NCBI GenBank assembly: GCA_917880885.1
Contig: OU862919.1
Coordinates: forward strand, 51,249,058 to 51,313,057
DNA from: Limnephilus marmoratus
Lineage: Eukaryota; Arthropoda; Insecta; Trichoptera; Limnephilidae
Direction of reading: 5' to 3'
DNA: 64,000 nt
Positions 53,039 to 62,818 of this stretch are shown here, in pieces (the first letter of the stretch is position 1; each line of letters starts with the position of its first letter). The notes under the pieces were generated by a model that saw only the letters and a program-made list of their open reading frames with translations, was not told where the DNA came from and searched no databases. The translations under genes were made by a program, and so were the position numbers.

Positions 53039-55404
53039 AAAAGGAGTGTAGGCGTTTTACAACAATCAATACCCATTTAGGATTGTTTCAGTATAAGCGG
53101 TTAGTGTACGGGTTATCTCCCGCGCCAGCTATATTTGCAAAGGCAATGGCAAATTGTTTGTCAGGATTACAGAACATGACGTTTTATTTGGATGATATTA
53201 TCGTGATAGGGGAAGACGAAGACGATTTAGAGAAAAACGTATGTGTCGTGTTAGAAAGGTTGAAACATTGTAATCTAACAGTGAATAGTGACAAGTGTGA
53301 ATTCAATTTAAAAGTTATTGAGTTTTTAGGTTATAAAATAAGTGAACAAGGGATTCAACCGTGTGAACGGAATAAAGAAGCCATTTTAAATGCACCAGCA
53401 CCTAGTGATTTAAATAATTTAAGAAGTTTATTAGGTATGATTAGTTATTATCGTAATTTTATTCCAAATATGGCAAATATATTGTCACCATTATACGAAT
53501 TGCTTAAAAAAGATGTTAAGTTTCAATGGGGTACGGAACAAGAAAATAGTTTTGCGATAATTAAAAGAATATTAACTTCGGATAGGATTTTAACGCATTT
53601 TGACGAAAATATACCTGTGAAACTTGTCACAGATGGTAGTTTTAATGGGGTAGCAGCAACATTACTTCATAGGTTTCAAAATGGCGTAGAAAGACCGATC
53701 GGGTTCGCAAGCAGAACTTTAACTAAAGCGGAAAAGAATTATTCTATTCTAGATATTGAAGCAACAGCAATTATTTTTGGAATTAAGAAGTTTTATCAAT
53801 ATTTGTACGGCAGAGAATTTATTTTAGCTGTGGATAATCAGCCGTTAGTGAGAATTTTAGGTGAAAATAAAGAAGTACCTAAGATTGCCGCGTCAAGGTT
53901 ACAGAGATATGCTATTATGTTAGGTTCGTTTAATTTTAAAATTGAATATGTAAAATCGAAAAATAATTGTTCAGACTTTCTGAGCAGGTGTCCGATTGAA
54001 AAGGTTAGCTGTGAAGATGAGATAGAGTCTGATTACATTAATTATTTCGAGAATAATGGGTTTAATTTGTCTTTAGACGTGATAAAAAGCGAAACCGAAA
54101 AGGATGATGTGTTAGGTCAAGTAAAAAATTTTCTTATCGAAGGTTGGCCAGCATCAGTAAAAAAGGCACAAAGTGGTAACTTTATTAGAATTTTTTGGGA
54201 AAAAAGGTTAGAATTGTCTTTGATAAATGGGTGTGTTTTATATCAACATAGGGTTGTTGTACCTGAGTCTTTAAGACAAGAGGTTTTAAAGATGTTACAT
54301 AGATCTCACTTAGGGGTTTTTAAGACTAAAGGTATTGCAAAAAGCTTTGTCTGGGGGCCAAAAATTAATCAAGATTTGGAGAAAATAACGGAAAATTGTA
54401 GAGATTGTTTAGAAATTAAACCAGAATCACAAAAGAGTTCTTTAGCAGTGTGGCCATATGAACCTGAAGTATGGTTCAGGGTACATATTGATCATGGTAG
54501 TTTGTATAACAAAAATTTTTTAGTGGTGGTAGACTCTTCTTCAAAGTGGATTGAGTGTCTGGAAGTAAACAGTCTGTCTTCAAAAGAAAATATCGAAATA
54601 CTTCATAGATTATTTTCGCAATTTGGTTTTCCAGCAACTTTAGTTAGTGATAATGGTACGTGTTTTTGTTCTGAGGATTTTGAAAATTTTTGTAAGAAAA
54701 ATGGGATAGAACATATCACTAGTCCAGTCAATCACCCTAGTAGCAACGGGCAAGCTGAAGCTACAGTAAAGACTTGTAAAAATTTCCTTAAAAAAATTTG
54801 TAAACATAATGGATTTCCTTCAGATTATAAAGAAAAGTTAGGTAACTTTTTAGCAGACTATAGGAATACAGTTCACGCAACAACAGGATGTGAGCCATCT
54901 GTATTATTAATGGGTAGAAAAATTAGAACAGTATTTGACTCTCTGATTCCAAGGAAAATTGAGGATAGAACGGGTAGTTCAGGTTCTACTCGACGAAACA
55001 AAGTAATAAAAAAGGTTACTCAGAGCCAAAACAATCAGAAAAGACAATATAAGGGTAGAGTTAAATCAGGTTTTAATATAGGTCAGAAAGTAATGACTAG
55101 AGATTTCAGATCTCAGGGTAATAGGTTATGGGTCCCTGGGGTTATTGTGGATAAAAAAGGTAGTAAAATATATTTCATAAAAATTAACAAGTCTAATATG
55201 GTGTGGAAAAGACATTTAGACCAGCTAAAGGAATTACATGTTTCATGGCAGGAGGAAGATAACCAGGAATTCGCGTCTGACACGTTGGAATTGTCGACGG
55301 ACGAATTAGATCTCTCCGGTATGTTACGTAATAGAAGTGTCTCTAATTCTGTTTCTCCATGTTTCAGGTCTAACCCATGGCAAGGAAGGCTTCGGCCCAG
55401 GTGA
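52996..55404 (+). CDS. pol: RT (continued) - RNase H - integrase
   Basis: Coding resumes in the +1 frame at about 52996 and is open to TGA 55402-55404. RT palm: FYLDDII with the Asp pair at 53191-53196. RNase H: VTDGSFNGVAATLL (Asp at 53632), LDIEATAIIFGIKKF and VDNQPL. Integrase: zinc finger with His at 54298 and 54307 and Cys at 54397 and 54406; catalytic Asp 54490, Asp 54649, Glu 54757, giving DD35E spacing; then SNGQAEA and a basic C-terminal domain with a GVIVDKKGS-type fold. The first in-frame start used by a naive reading (53083) is TTG and not real. No env. Apart from the single frameshift upstream it looks functional. Confidence 0.9.
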   Translation, partial: AKIDLKSAYSQFVLKKECRRFTTINTHLGLFQYKRLVYGLSPAPAIFAKAMANCLSGLQNMTFYLDDIIVIGEDEDDLEKNVCVVLERLKHCNLTVNSDKCEFNLKVIEFLGYKISEQGIQPCERNKEAILNAPAPSDLNNLRSLLGMISYYRNFIPNMANILSPLYELLKKDVKFQWGTEQENSFAIIKRILTSDRILTHFDENIPVKLVTDGSFNGVAATLLHRFQNGVERPIGFASRTLTKAEKNYSILDIEATAIIFGIKKFYQYLYGREFILAVDNQPLVRILGENKEVPKIAASRLQRYAIMLGSFNFKIEYVKSKNNCSDFLSRCPIEKVSCEDEIESDYINYFENNGFNLSLDVIKSETEKDDVLGQVKNFLIEGWPASVKKAQSGNFIRIFWEKRLELSLINGCVLYQHRVVVPESLRQEVLKMLHRSHLGVFKTKGIAKSFVWGPKINQDLEKITENCRDCLEIKPESQKSSLAVWPYEPEVWFRVHIDHGSLYNKNFLVVVDSSSKWIECLEVNSLSSKENIEILHRLFSQFGFPATLVSDNGTCFCSEDFENFCKKNGIEHITSPVNHPSSNGQAEATVKTCKNFLKKICKHNGFPSDYKEKLGNFLADYRNTVHATTGCEPSVLLMGRKIRTVFDSLIPRKIEDRTGSSGSTRRNKVIKKVTQSQNNQKRQYKGRVKSGFNIGQKVMTRDFRSQGNRLWVPGVIVDKKGSKIYFIKINKSNMVWKRHLDQLKELHVSWQEEDNQEFASDTLELSTDELDLSGMLRNRSVSNSVSPCFRSNPWQGRLRPR

Positions 55405-55598
55405 CAGCACTTCGCAGTCGAAATGGACAGAAATGGACAGAAGGGAAACGGAAAGAACAAAAACAAATGTTTTGTTAATTTTAAATGTAATGTGTTAATT
55501 TTAAATGTGAAATATGAAATATAAAATATATTGTATGAAATATGTAGCCATAGGTATCACTTATGTAGCCAGGATTCTCCCGTTTAAGTAGGGGAGGA

Positions 55599-55823
55599 TG
55601 TGAGAGAGGTTTTAGGGTGGCACACCTGTTTCCGGCCATACAAGAGCGAGACAGGTGATCCCGCATATAAAAGGAGATGCAGGCCTCTCCTCACTCTCTT
55701 TTTCCTACCGCCAGCACCTTAGATAGGACGTATTTATAGCCATTACTTATAATAAATATCCATATCGCCAATACGCGCATTATTTATAAATAACCTCGCC
55801 TACACTCGAGTCTGTATTTAACA
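55599..55823 (+). repeat. 3' LTR
   Basis: Apparently identical to the 5' LTR over 225 bp; TATAAAA at 55666-55672, AATAAA at 55751-55756. The polypurine tract ends just before it. Confidence 0.95.
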
Positions 55824-55925
55824 ATTATATTTTCCACCACGATAGTAAGGGAAACACAATGATTTCTATGAGACCTATGTGAGCTGGGACAAATTAATCT
55901 CTCCTGTGATAATAATAAATCTTGT
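55824..55925 (+). repeat. Repeat X, 3' part
   Basis: CCACGATAGTAAGGGAAACA + CAATGATTTCTATGAGACCT + ATGTGAGCTGGGACAAATT matches 60850-60905. With 50275-50771 it makes one repeat X copy split by the LTR element. Confidence 0.65.
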
Positions 55926-55934
55926 CTTCAACTT

Positions 55935-56240
55935 GTATCAATTTGGGAGGCGGGAATGGGTACCGCCGCCCCGGGAACCTTTATTGGATAACCAACACCT
56001 CTGCCATTGGTAACAGGGGTGTCCGGGTTCATGGGGTGAGGTTTGTCTAGGTCTTGGAGGCGGATGACCAGGACACACTGAACCCCAAATTCCTACCCAC
56101 CCCTTAAACCCTTTTCCTTCCCCTCTTCTTCCTTTCCTTAAAAAAAATCCTCCACACAGCATCCCCAAAGATGACAAAGATGACAAGGGAAATTATTTTC
56201 CTCAGGGCCATCTTTGTGGAGCTCATATAAAAAAATATAT
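55935..56240 (+). repeat. SINE-B, internally shortened
   Basis: 5' TTTGGGAGGCGGGAATGGGT, ACCGCCGCCCCGGGAACC, GGGTTCATGGGGTGAGGTTT. The middle (GCGTGGCGGGCCGGATC) is deleted. 3' CTTTCCTT, CACACAGCATCCCCAAAGAT, GGGAAATTATTTTCCTCAGG + GCCATCTTTGTGGAGCTCAT + ATAAAAAAATATAT. Confidence 0.7.
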
Positions 56241-56590
56241 ATCTGTGCTTTTTTAAGCTATGAAATAAAACATTTCCCGTAGAACCTACACATGAATCCA
56301 TAAAAAAAATAGCATTCTCGACCCGTCATTTGAGTACCTCTGACTTCCAGGAGCACTGCAACCGATCTGCTCATTAAAATATGCAAATTCAGGAAGGTCG
56401 GTATTCACACACATCCACAACTAACCCAGCCCGCGCAGGCCTCCCATTATGCTAAACCTCCTCAGAACATCCCTTCACTTAAATACATAGGTATTCTGAA
56501 AAAACGTACACCCATTTTTAGTAGTTTAAATAAAACACTATAAAAATTTATTTGATTGTGGGCTTTTGTAAAGATCTACGCAATAAGTTT
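56241..56590. other. Unassigned stretch
   Basis: Nothing supported. Confidence 0.35.
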
Positions 56591-57250
56591 GTTTTTACAT
56601 TAACTCGCTTTATTTCCCTCAGGGCCTACGTCACCTGAGATGCTGTGTGGAGGGTCTTTTTGAGGAGAGGAAGGAACGAACATTGGTTTTGAAGAGACCC
56701 ATATTGTAGGAAAGAGGAAACACAGAGGCCGGCAAATCGTTCCACAGCTGAGCTGTTGAACACAAGAACGAGTCGAAGAAGCCACCCAATGTCAACCGTT
56801 CATATATATTGGGCACGCGTTTGGCGTGTTTCCCGACTATGCACCGGTGCCGAAGGGATTAATGACACTAGTCCCTCGGAGCATGATAGCATTCCCACCC
56901 AACGCCTGTACTCTAAAGATTGCAATCCGTCTGTTAAATTAGGAGATTCATCAGACGGACCGCCCGTTTCTGGGTAGAGTCAGTGGTTTCTTCAGGTATT
57001 TTGGGGCTCCAGACCAGAGGTGGCTGCCAAATTCAACCATGTGGCGCACTTGTGATTTGTACAGGGTTAGCAGTTATGTACTATTGAAGTATCTCCGGGC
57101 CCTGTACAGTACGCTCAGTTTTTGGAAGGCTAACTTAACTCTGGCTTCGATGGAGCCCCCATATCTGAGCTCGTCACTTAGAGTTACACCAAGCAATTCA
57201 ATGGAGGGCCTGTTCGGAAGATTGCTTCCATTGAAGGAGACTTCTTAATA
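56590..57250 (-). pseudogene. LINE-A ORF2 fragment, minus strand
   Basis: Extends further 5' than other LINE-A copies. Minus strand: VSFNGSNLPNRPSIELLGVT + LSDELRYGGSIEARVKLAFQ + KLSVLYRARRYF (end of RT/thumb), then LLTLYKSQVRHMVEFGSHLW, SGAPKYLKK. Shifted remains of HRRR…FDSFLCSTAQLWNDLPASVF and the CTGTGTGGAGGG/CCCTGAGG 3' region follow near 56620. Several stops and one deletion around 56880-56960. Confidence 0.75.
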
Positions 57251-57589
57251 TTTTAATGGAATTAAATACTTTACTGTTAAACAGCCGTCTTTATGAGATT
57301 ATTGTATTTATTTTTAACTTTATGGGTAAAACCTCAAATTGTAATATAATATAAGACAAACTAGAAAAAATATTGCGAAGTAAAATCGAAATTCTGAAAA
57401 CTAAAAATCAGAAAAAGGTACGGTTATATCTGGGGCTCGAAACCTACTTCAAAATAAAAATAAATATTCATCTTAGACTTGCAGAAAAAAAGTAGATTAA
57501 ATTTATCCAAGACGCCATCTAGATAACATTTAGTTCGAGTTTGAATCTTGCAATCACACATAGCAATAGCAATCAATAAAAATATGATA
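57251..57589. other. Unassigned AT-rich stretch
   Basis: Nothing supported. Confidence 0.35.
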
Positions 57590-57740
57590 AGGTTGGTAGT
57601 TCTTAGTCGAAGTATGATACAGTTAAATATGACCGAATCGGATAGGGACACATTAGCTTAGTTGGTAGAGCTCCGCCCCGGCAAAGCGTAGGTCCTGGGT
57701 TCGATTCCTAGATGGGACCGTATCTTTTTCTGATTTTTCC
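57590..57740 (+). repeat. SINE-C (tRNA-derived), better copy
   Basis: GGTTGGTAGTTCTTAGTCGA, TAGCTTAGTTGGTAGAGCTC (A-box), GTCCTGGGTTCGATTCCTAG (B-box), GGGACCGTATCTTTTTCTGA. The tRNA part folds roughly (57650-57718), but leader and trailer are shared with 46135-46290. It is therefore a SINE, not a tRNA gene. Confidence 0.65.
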
Positions 57741-58351
57741 GTTTGATAGGTTATTGTAGCCAGTTCAACTTTGATATGGGAAACCGACCTTAAGCCTGGT
57801 TTAAGGCCGTTTTAACCATAAAAATGCCGTACTAATAATATTTACACCACGTATTTAAGTAAGATGGATGTTTTAGTGAATTACAAAACAAATTCACTTA
57901 ATAAGCAGGTTTTGTTACATCGTGGAGGTAAACTAATATTTCAAAAATAATAAAGATTGGCGAATTACAAAATTATTTTATATTTTAAAAAATTACTTTT
58001 TTCTTTATTAAGATTTGTTTGAGGTTCATGCGCTATTATTTTAATTTTATGGGAATGTTTTCTTAATACATTTTTTTTAAATCTCGTTGAAGAAAAAATA
58101 CCCACGTAGATGTAAAAATAATTCCCAGAACTTTGTAACTGATCTTTTTGCCCGTATGTTTTCACGACTTTGACGATATTTTTTTTTTTAAAGAATTAAC
58201 CAACATTGTTTGTAAGAAACACTTTTTTAGAGAATTTTTACAGAATAGCGATGTAAAAAGAGAGAAATGAGTTTTTTTTTAATTTATTTTGCCTACTGGC
58301 TTGAATTTATTGTAGGTAGTTACCTAAATACCCCATTGCGGACTTATATCT
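57741..58351. other. Unassigned stretch
   Basis: Nothing supported. Confidence 0.35.
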
Positions 58352-58627
58352 ATCTGATATGATTTAAGATTTTCACCACCAAAAGTATTATCGTGATTTA
58401 TTTTTGGGTTATCACGCCGTGATGAGCTACTTCCTTCTTTAGCCCTTCGGTTAGCATTACAGTATCCATCATCAGGGCAGAAATGAAATCGATTACATGT
58501 CTGCCCTGATGATGGTTCACTGTAATGCTAACCGAAGGGCTAAAGAAGGAAGTAGCTCATCACGGCGTGATAACCCAAAAATAAATCACGATAATACTTT
58601 TGGTGGTGAAAATCTTAAATCATATTT
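58352..58627. repeat. Near-perfect ~130-bp palindrome of Penelope-like tails
   Basis: Left arm to 58481 and right arm from 58499 are inverse copies with very few differences (ATCCATCATCAGGGCAGAAA versus the inverse of TGTCTGCCCTGATGATGGTT). Each arm holds CTGATGATGG, a GGTT/AACC stem, GAAGGGC (GAAA decayed) and the CTTTTGGTGGTGAAAATCTT tail. Loop about 17 nt (ATCGATTACATG-type). Confidence 0.8.
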
Positions 58628-58635
58628 GGAAATAT

Positions 58636-58683
58636 ATTTGGATTATTATACCGTGTAGCGCAACACGGTATAATAATCCAAAT
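58636..58683. repeat. Second short palindrome
   Basis: TTGGATTATTATACCGTGT and its exact inverse ACACGGTATAATAATCCAA flank AGCGCA. AGCGCAACACGG is part of the same Penelope tail (compare 47077-47090). Confidence 0.8.
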
Positions 58684-58819
58684 ACTGATCACAATAATAT
58701 TTATCTCCTTGTCGTTCTAGCATTTTTTCAGTTTTTCCAAAAAAAATGTTTTTCTTATTAATTACCCTGCATGGCTTCCTTGCTTTCTATTATGTTTTTT
58801 AATGTTGTTTAAGAATTGT

Positions 58820-59110
58820 GTTAGTGTAGTGACACTAACAGTAGTTCTTAGACAACAGTTCGAGGAGATTACTTATTTGGAAAGAATAAAGTTCTATTGT
58901 ATTTTGTATTGATCTGGGATTTGTTTTTACTTCGCGTGTACAAGGGGTGGAAACTAGCTAAATGGAATTTGAATCGAATGAGCTCGTAAAGACTGCGCCC
59001 GGGCCCTTGGCCCCTCTGGTGCCCAAACTCCGAACTAAACTAACTGCCCTCTAGCGGACTTTCGGGACAGCTCTTAGCACTGCCCTCTATGTGACAAATT
59101 CGGAAGTTTA
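58820..59110 (+). repeat. Repeat L, copy 2 (possible LTR end)
   Basis: GTGTTAGTGTAGTGACACTA, GAGATTACTT, GAATAAAGTTC, GATCTGGGATTTGTTTTTAC + TTCGCGTGTACA, ACTAGCTAAATGG. Matches 16640-16985 in order. Confidence 0.35.
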
Positions 59111-59149
59111 TAGATATACTACGGTTAGGTAAATAAAGACAAAACAAAG

Positions 59150-59806
59150 CTGCTGACTGTAGGCCGAACGCAACTTCAGATGAGAGTAGAGATGTCAGGA
59201 GTTCCACTAAAGAACACCAAGGAGTTTGTCTACATCGTGAGCAAAATACCATGGGACGGTCGGTCTAAGAACGAGGTCGACAGCCGTATACACCAGGCTA
59301 GGCTTGCATTCAATAAAAGGTCGAAAATAATAAAATCGAATAATATAGACCTAAAACTGAGAATACTCCTCATCAAGACGTATGTATGGAGTATCTTGAT
59401 GTACGGCTGCGAAACATGGTGCCTCTCCGAAAGAGATAAACGGAGACTACAGGCTTTTGAGATGTGGTCGTATAGAAGACTATCAGGAATTTCCTGGAGA
59501 GACCACATTACAAATGAGGAGGTTCTCCAAAGAATCGAAGGAGGAAGGCACCTGCTCAGGACCTTGTCCGAAAGGCGTGCGTGATGGATCGGCCATGTAA
59601 TAAGACAAGAAGGCCTATTGCATGCCATAATGGAGGGTATGGCCGAGGGGACAAACTCTAGGGGACGCCCACGCCGAGAGTACCTGGAGGACCTGCTGGT
59701 GGACGTGCGCTGCTCATCATATGCAGACTTCAAAAGAGCCGCACAAGGCAGGGAAGAGTGGAAGAGACGAATAGATGAAATTGCTGCAAACCAATCCCAG
59801 GATTGA
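59150..59806 (+). pseudogene. LINE ORF2 C-terminal half with one in-frame stop
   Basis: About 218 codons in one frame, broken only by TGA at 59582-59584. They read EFVYIVSKIPWDGRSKNEVD, SRIHQARLAFNKRSKIIKSN, IKTYVWSILMYGCETWCLSE, MWSYRRLSGISWRDHITNEE + VLQRIEGGRHLLRTLSERRA, then WIGHVIRQEGLLHAIMEGM and GRPRREYLEDLLVDV. The YGcETW…..i..FEmW.yRR…isW.d..tNeeVL.ri…..l……R…W.GH..R…l…i.eG…g….GRpR..yl..l pattern is the very common insect LINE tail. RT palm and endonuclease are absent through 5' truncation. Confidence 0.85.
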
Positions 59807-59879
59807 AACCTGAGAGAGAGAGAGGTAAATAAATAGAAAAACATGTTTTCATGTCAATTGGTAACCTACCAATTTAACG

Positions 59880-60060
59880 ATTTAATGGAAAGGAAAGGAG
59901 CGTAAGGAGAATATATGACGCAAATGTTAATGGTAGAAGAAGTTGGGGACGCCCGAGGAAGTCATGACAGGACCAAGTGAATCAGATACTTGAGTCGGGC
60001 CACGTCAAGAGTCAGAATAATATAAGAACATGTATGAGACGGTGTGTGAAAGTGGACGAG
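59880..60060 (+). pseudogene. Second LINE C-terminal scrap
   Basis: VRRIYDANVNGRRSWGRPRK then QILESGHVKSQNNIRTCMRR. GRPRk.W.d.v in the same orientation, from another LINE family. One stop after GRPRKS. Confidence 0.5.
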
Positions 60061-60932
60061 GCGTGTATGCCAAGACCGAGTTGTTTGGCGGCCCGTACTC
60101 TCTGCTTAGCATTGTCTACGAAATTTACCACCGAAAACTCCCATATCTGATATCATCGGTTTTTACTAAAATAACATCATCTTCATCTTTCGACCTCTCC
60201 TATCTGAGGTTGTCTATCATCGTAGCGATTTTCACTCCTCACATTACATCTCCGAATCATTTTCACTTCGTATCCGATCGTACGACTTGGACAATTTGGA
60301 CAATAATGACAAAGTTTCAACCAGATGTCGTACCTACCTACTCTTCTTATAATACCCTCAGAAATCGGGCTTATTTTTTAGAAAGTCAAAATATTTCCAT
60401 TTTTCAAAAATATCCAAATAAATTAAATATTTCTGAACATACTGAAAACTATAAACTGATTTTGAAAGGGGATGAAATACGTTTAAAAATTTAATTATTT
60501 GAAATGAAAATATGATTAAGATAGTTTTAAAAATCGCTCACTTTACGATTTTTCTATCCAAAATTACTGACAACGGAAAAAAGAAAAACACACATATATT
60601 TTACTAGGCAAATGTATGTGTTATAAACGTTATTATCACCTCGTGTTTTGATGTTTCATAAAAAAATTATTAATAAAAAATTCTTGAAGTTTTATACATT
60701 TTTCTCAAATTGCTATCGCAAATTATGGTTTCATAAAATCATCACATTTCATCACATTAAAAAATGTTCTGGTTAAATTCTAGATTTGAACATAAAGCGT
60801 GGAGTTTTCTCTTTCTAACATCGTTTAGAGTTTAGATCATATTTCTCACCATGACAGTAAGAGAGATACAATGATTTATACGAGACCTATGTAAGCTGGG
60901 ACAAATTTGGTCTCCTGCGATTAAAAGGTTAG
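60061..60932 (+). repeat. Repeat X, uninterrupted copy
   Basis: 60340-60930 carries the LTR element's target sequence without the insertion: AACATAAAGCGTGGAGTTTT + CTCTTTCTAACATCG… and ACAGTAAGAGAGATACAATG + ATTTATACGAGACCTATGTA. 60061-60339 is unassigned. Confidence 0.55.
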
Positions 60933-61342
60933 ACGGCCAGGGTCGGGGGCTAAGGCTCTTGACTTGCAATTCGAAGGTCGCGGGATCGAATCCCTGTGTG
61001 GGCAAATAAATTTTATTCGATTAATTTATGTTATTTCACAATTAATTCGTTAAAAAAATATACAGTATATTTGCGGCACGTTCCAGAATGGAAGATACCT
61101 ACTCTCAGTTTCGCCCTGGTGTAAGGCCACCATTGAGAATTGAAACGTTGCTTGAAATGGCTTTAACAGTCTTTGGTGACCAGATCTGCATAGCCAGGTA
61201 CCTCCCCACCTCCTCTTCCCCCCCCCCCCTTCCCCACCCCACTACCTTCAGCCTCACAACATTCCCCGATTGGGGATGCCATAGTCTTACTGGCTCCAGA
61301 CGGGAGCAGTTGGGACTCTTGCGCCCCTATTCGTGTAAAAAA
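60933..61342 (+). repeat. SINE-A, full-length copy
   Basis: Head GACGGCCAGGGTCGGGGGCT is altered, and the B-box GGTCGCGGGATCGAATCCCT is kept. Body GCGGCACGTTCCAGAATGGA…ACCAGATCTGCATAGCCAGG…CCCCGATTGGGGATGCCATA…ACGGGAGCAGTTGGGACTCT, short A6 tail. It follows directly on repeat X. Confidence 0.8.
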
Positions 61343-61379
61343 GGGATACCATGATAATAAGGAAGATACAACTATTTAT

Positions 61380-61625
61380 TGATTTGAATATAAAGTGTGG
61401 AGTTTTCTCTTTCTAACACCGTTTAGATTACATTTCTCACCCTGACAATAAAGGAGATACAACGATTTATACTTGCTTTGAATTTAAAGCGTGGAGTTTT
61501 CTCTTTCTAACACCGTTTAGATCATATTCACGATGATCTAAACGGTAATCTAGAAAGGGATGCAACGATTTATGCAAGACCTATGTGAGCTGGAACAAAT
61601 TTGATCTCCTGTGATTAAACGGGTT
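61380..61625 (+). repeat. Repeat X tail, duplicated
   Basis: TGGAGTTTTCTCTTTCTAAC + ACCGTTTAGAT occurs at about 61400 and 61494 in tandem. The second copy contains a GATCTAAACGGT inverse (about 61534). It ends AGACCTATGTGAGCTGGAAC + AAATTTGATCTCCTGTGATT. Confidence 0.6.
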
Positions 61626-62700
61626 ACATACAAATATGAAATCAATATCTGTACTTTTAGTTAACATGAATCTCATTGCAATCCGTCAAACAAGTGATAT
61701 TTTATGAGTCAAAGTAAAATGGTAGCAGATTATCGTGAAGATAAAATTAATTAACGCTACCGTTATAAGATATCAGCTTGTAAGCTTACTGCAAAGGCAA
61801 CCCGTTCAACAATATTTTATTCAAACAGTAGCCAGTGATCTCCTTTTGATTTCGACCGCAGCAGCTCAACCAAACAATACAACACGCGTAGGGCGTAGGT
61901 ACTATCGACATACAAGTAGTACCTACATAAAAGTATTATTATTTGAATTATTTATTGTTAAAGTTTCGACTTGCAGAGCATAACTTGTGGCCGATTTATG
62001 ATTGGTCCATGGCCGGCGGAATGGCAAGAAGTTACTGCCCTTGCAGACGATAAGTTCCTGCCGATTGGAGTGCCTACCTACTGGTGTTGCCCGCTCTTTG
62101 TGCCTGCAATTTAAATATCAAGAAGCGTGTGTGGAGACTTAATTCACGTATTGCTTGGTAAGAATTTGTTTTGGTGCATAAAATGAGACCTGCTTTTTTT
62201 AGTAAATAAGTCACTCGTTTTACTAGAAAGCTCCAGAATTTCAATTTTCAATTACACCCAATTCATTCTAGGTGGCAAAAAGTTCCCTATAATTTGAAGT
62301 TAAGATGAAGCCATGCGAAATAATGCATACAAAATCATGTTTTTGGTTTGAAAATTTGATCGCTTAGAAATACGAGTAGAATATATCTTGGTCTTGGAAA
62401 TAATCGAGTATTTTTTGTCGGAAAAAAATAAAATAATTGTAAACTTTTATTTTTGAAGTGAAATTTCTTTAAGGCAGCTAGGGCAGTTCTACACAAATAC
62501 TCGGTTGTAATATTTGTACCCGAGAAGCATTCGGATGCAAGTTCAAAAAGATAAATGTTCGGGAGAGCCAAAAAACCATTTTTTCTCTAACTGCGGTCTC
62601 ATAACTTCTTCGGATATCCATGCTGATAGATAAAAAAGTTATTATTAAATCAATTAGTTTTGTTTTAAAAACGAGCAAATAAAACGAAATATTTTATATG
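61626..62700. other. Unassigned 1.1-kb stretch
   Basis: Short open frames (largest 82 codons, 61735-61983) show no motif. No repeat relatives in the window. Confidence 0.35.
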
Positions 62701-62818
62701 TAAAGCCTTTTTCTTTTCGATTTTAGTATATATCGCAAGCCAACATACACTGACATAGTAATTCATAAGACCTCCAACCACCCTGTCTCACAAAAACACT
62801 CCACCCACCTTCCATTCC

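Larger units (their letters stand above)
50767..55828 (+). mobile_element. Ty3/Gypsy LTR retrotransposon, very young
   Basis: 225-bp LTRs at 50772-50996 and 55599-55823 (TGTGAGAG…TTTAACA) that appear identical base for base. They are flanked by ATTAT on both sides (50767-50771, 55824-55828). A primer-binding-type TGGCGCAGCCGGTAGGAT starts two bases after the 5' LTR, and a polypurine tract (AGTAGGGGAGGA) precedes the 3' LTR. Order is gag, protease, RT, RNase H, integrase, which is Ty3/Gypsy. No env-like ORF follows integrase. Nearly complete, but pol is broken by one missing base. Confidence 0.95.

Noticed and set aside
55113..55823. env-like ORF after integrase in the LTR element
   Set aside because: No ORF with signal peptide or membrane segment lies between the pol stop (55404) and the polypurine tract; the element has no env.
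57650..57718. Functional tRNA gene
   Set aside because: A- and B-boxes are present and a rough cloverleaf can be drawn, but leader and trailer are shared with 46135-46290, which marks a SINE. The acceptor stem is poor.
59230..59844. 204-codon minus-strand frame opposite the LINE tail
   Set aside because: Antisense shadow; the plus strand carries a recognisable LINE ORF2 pattern.
60030..60494. 154-codon frame
   Set aside because: Begins in a LINE scrap and runs into repeat X, so it is chimeric; composition looks random.
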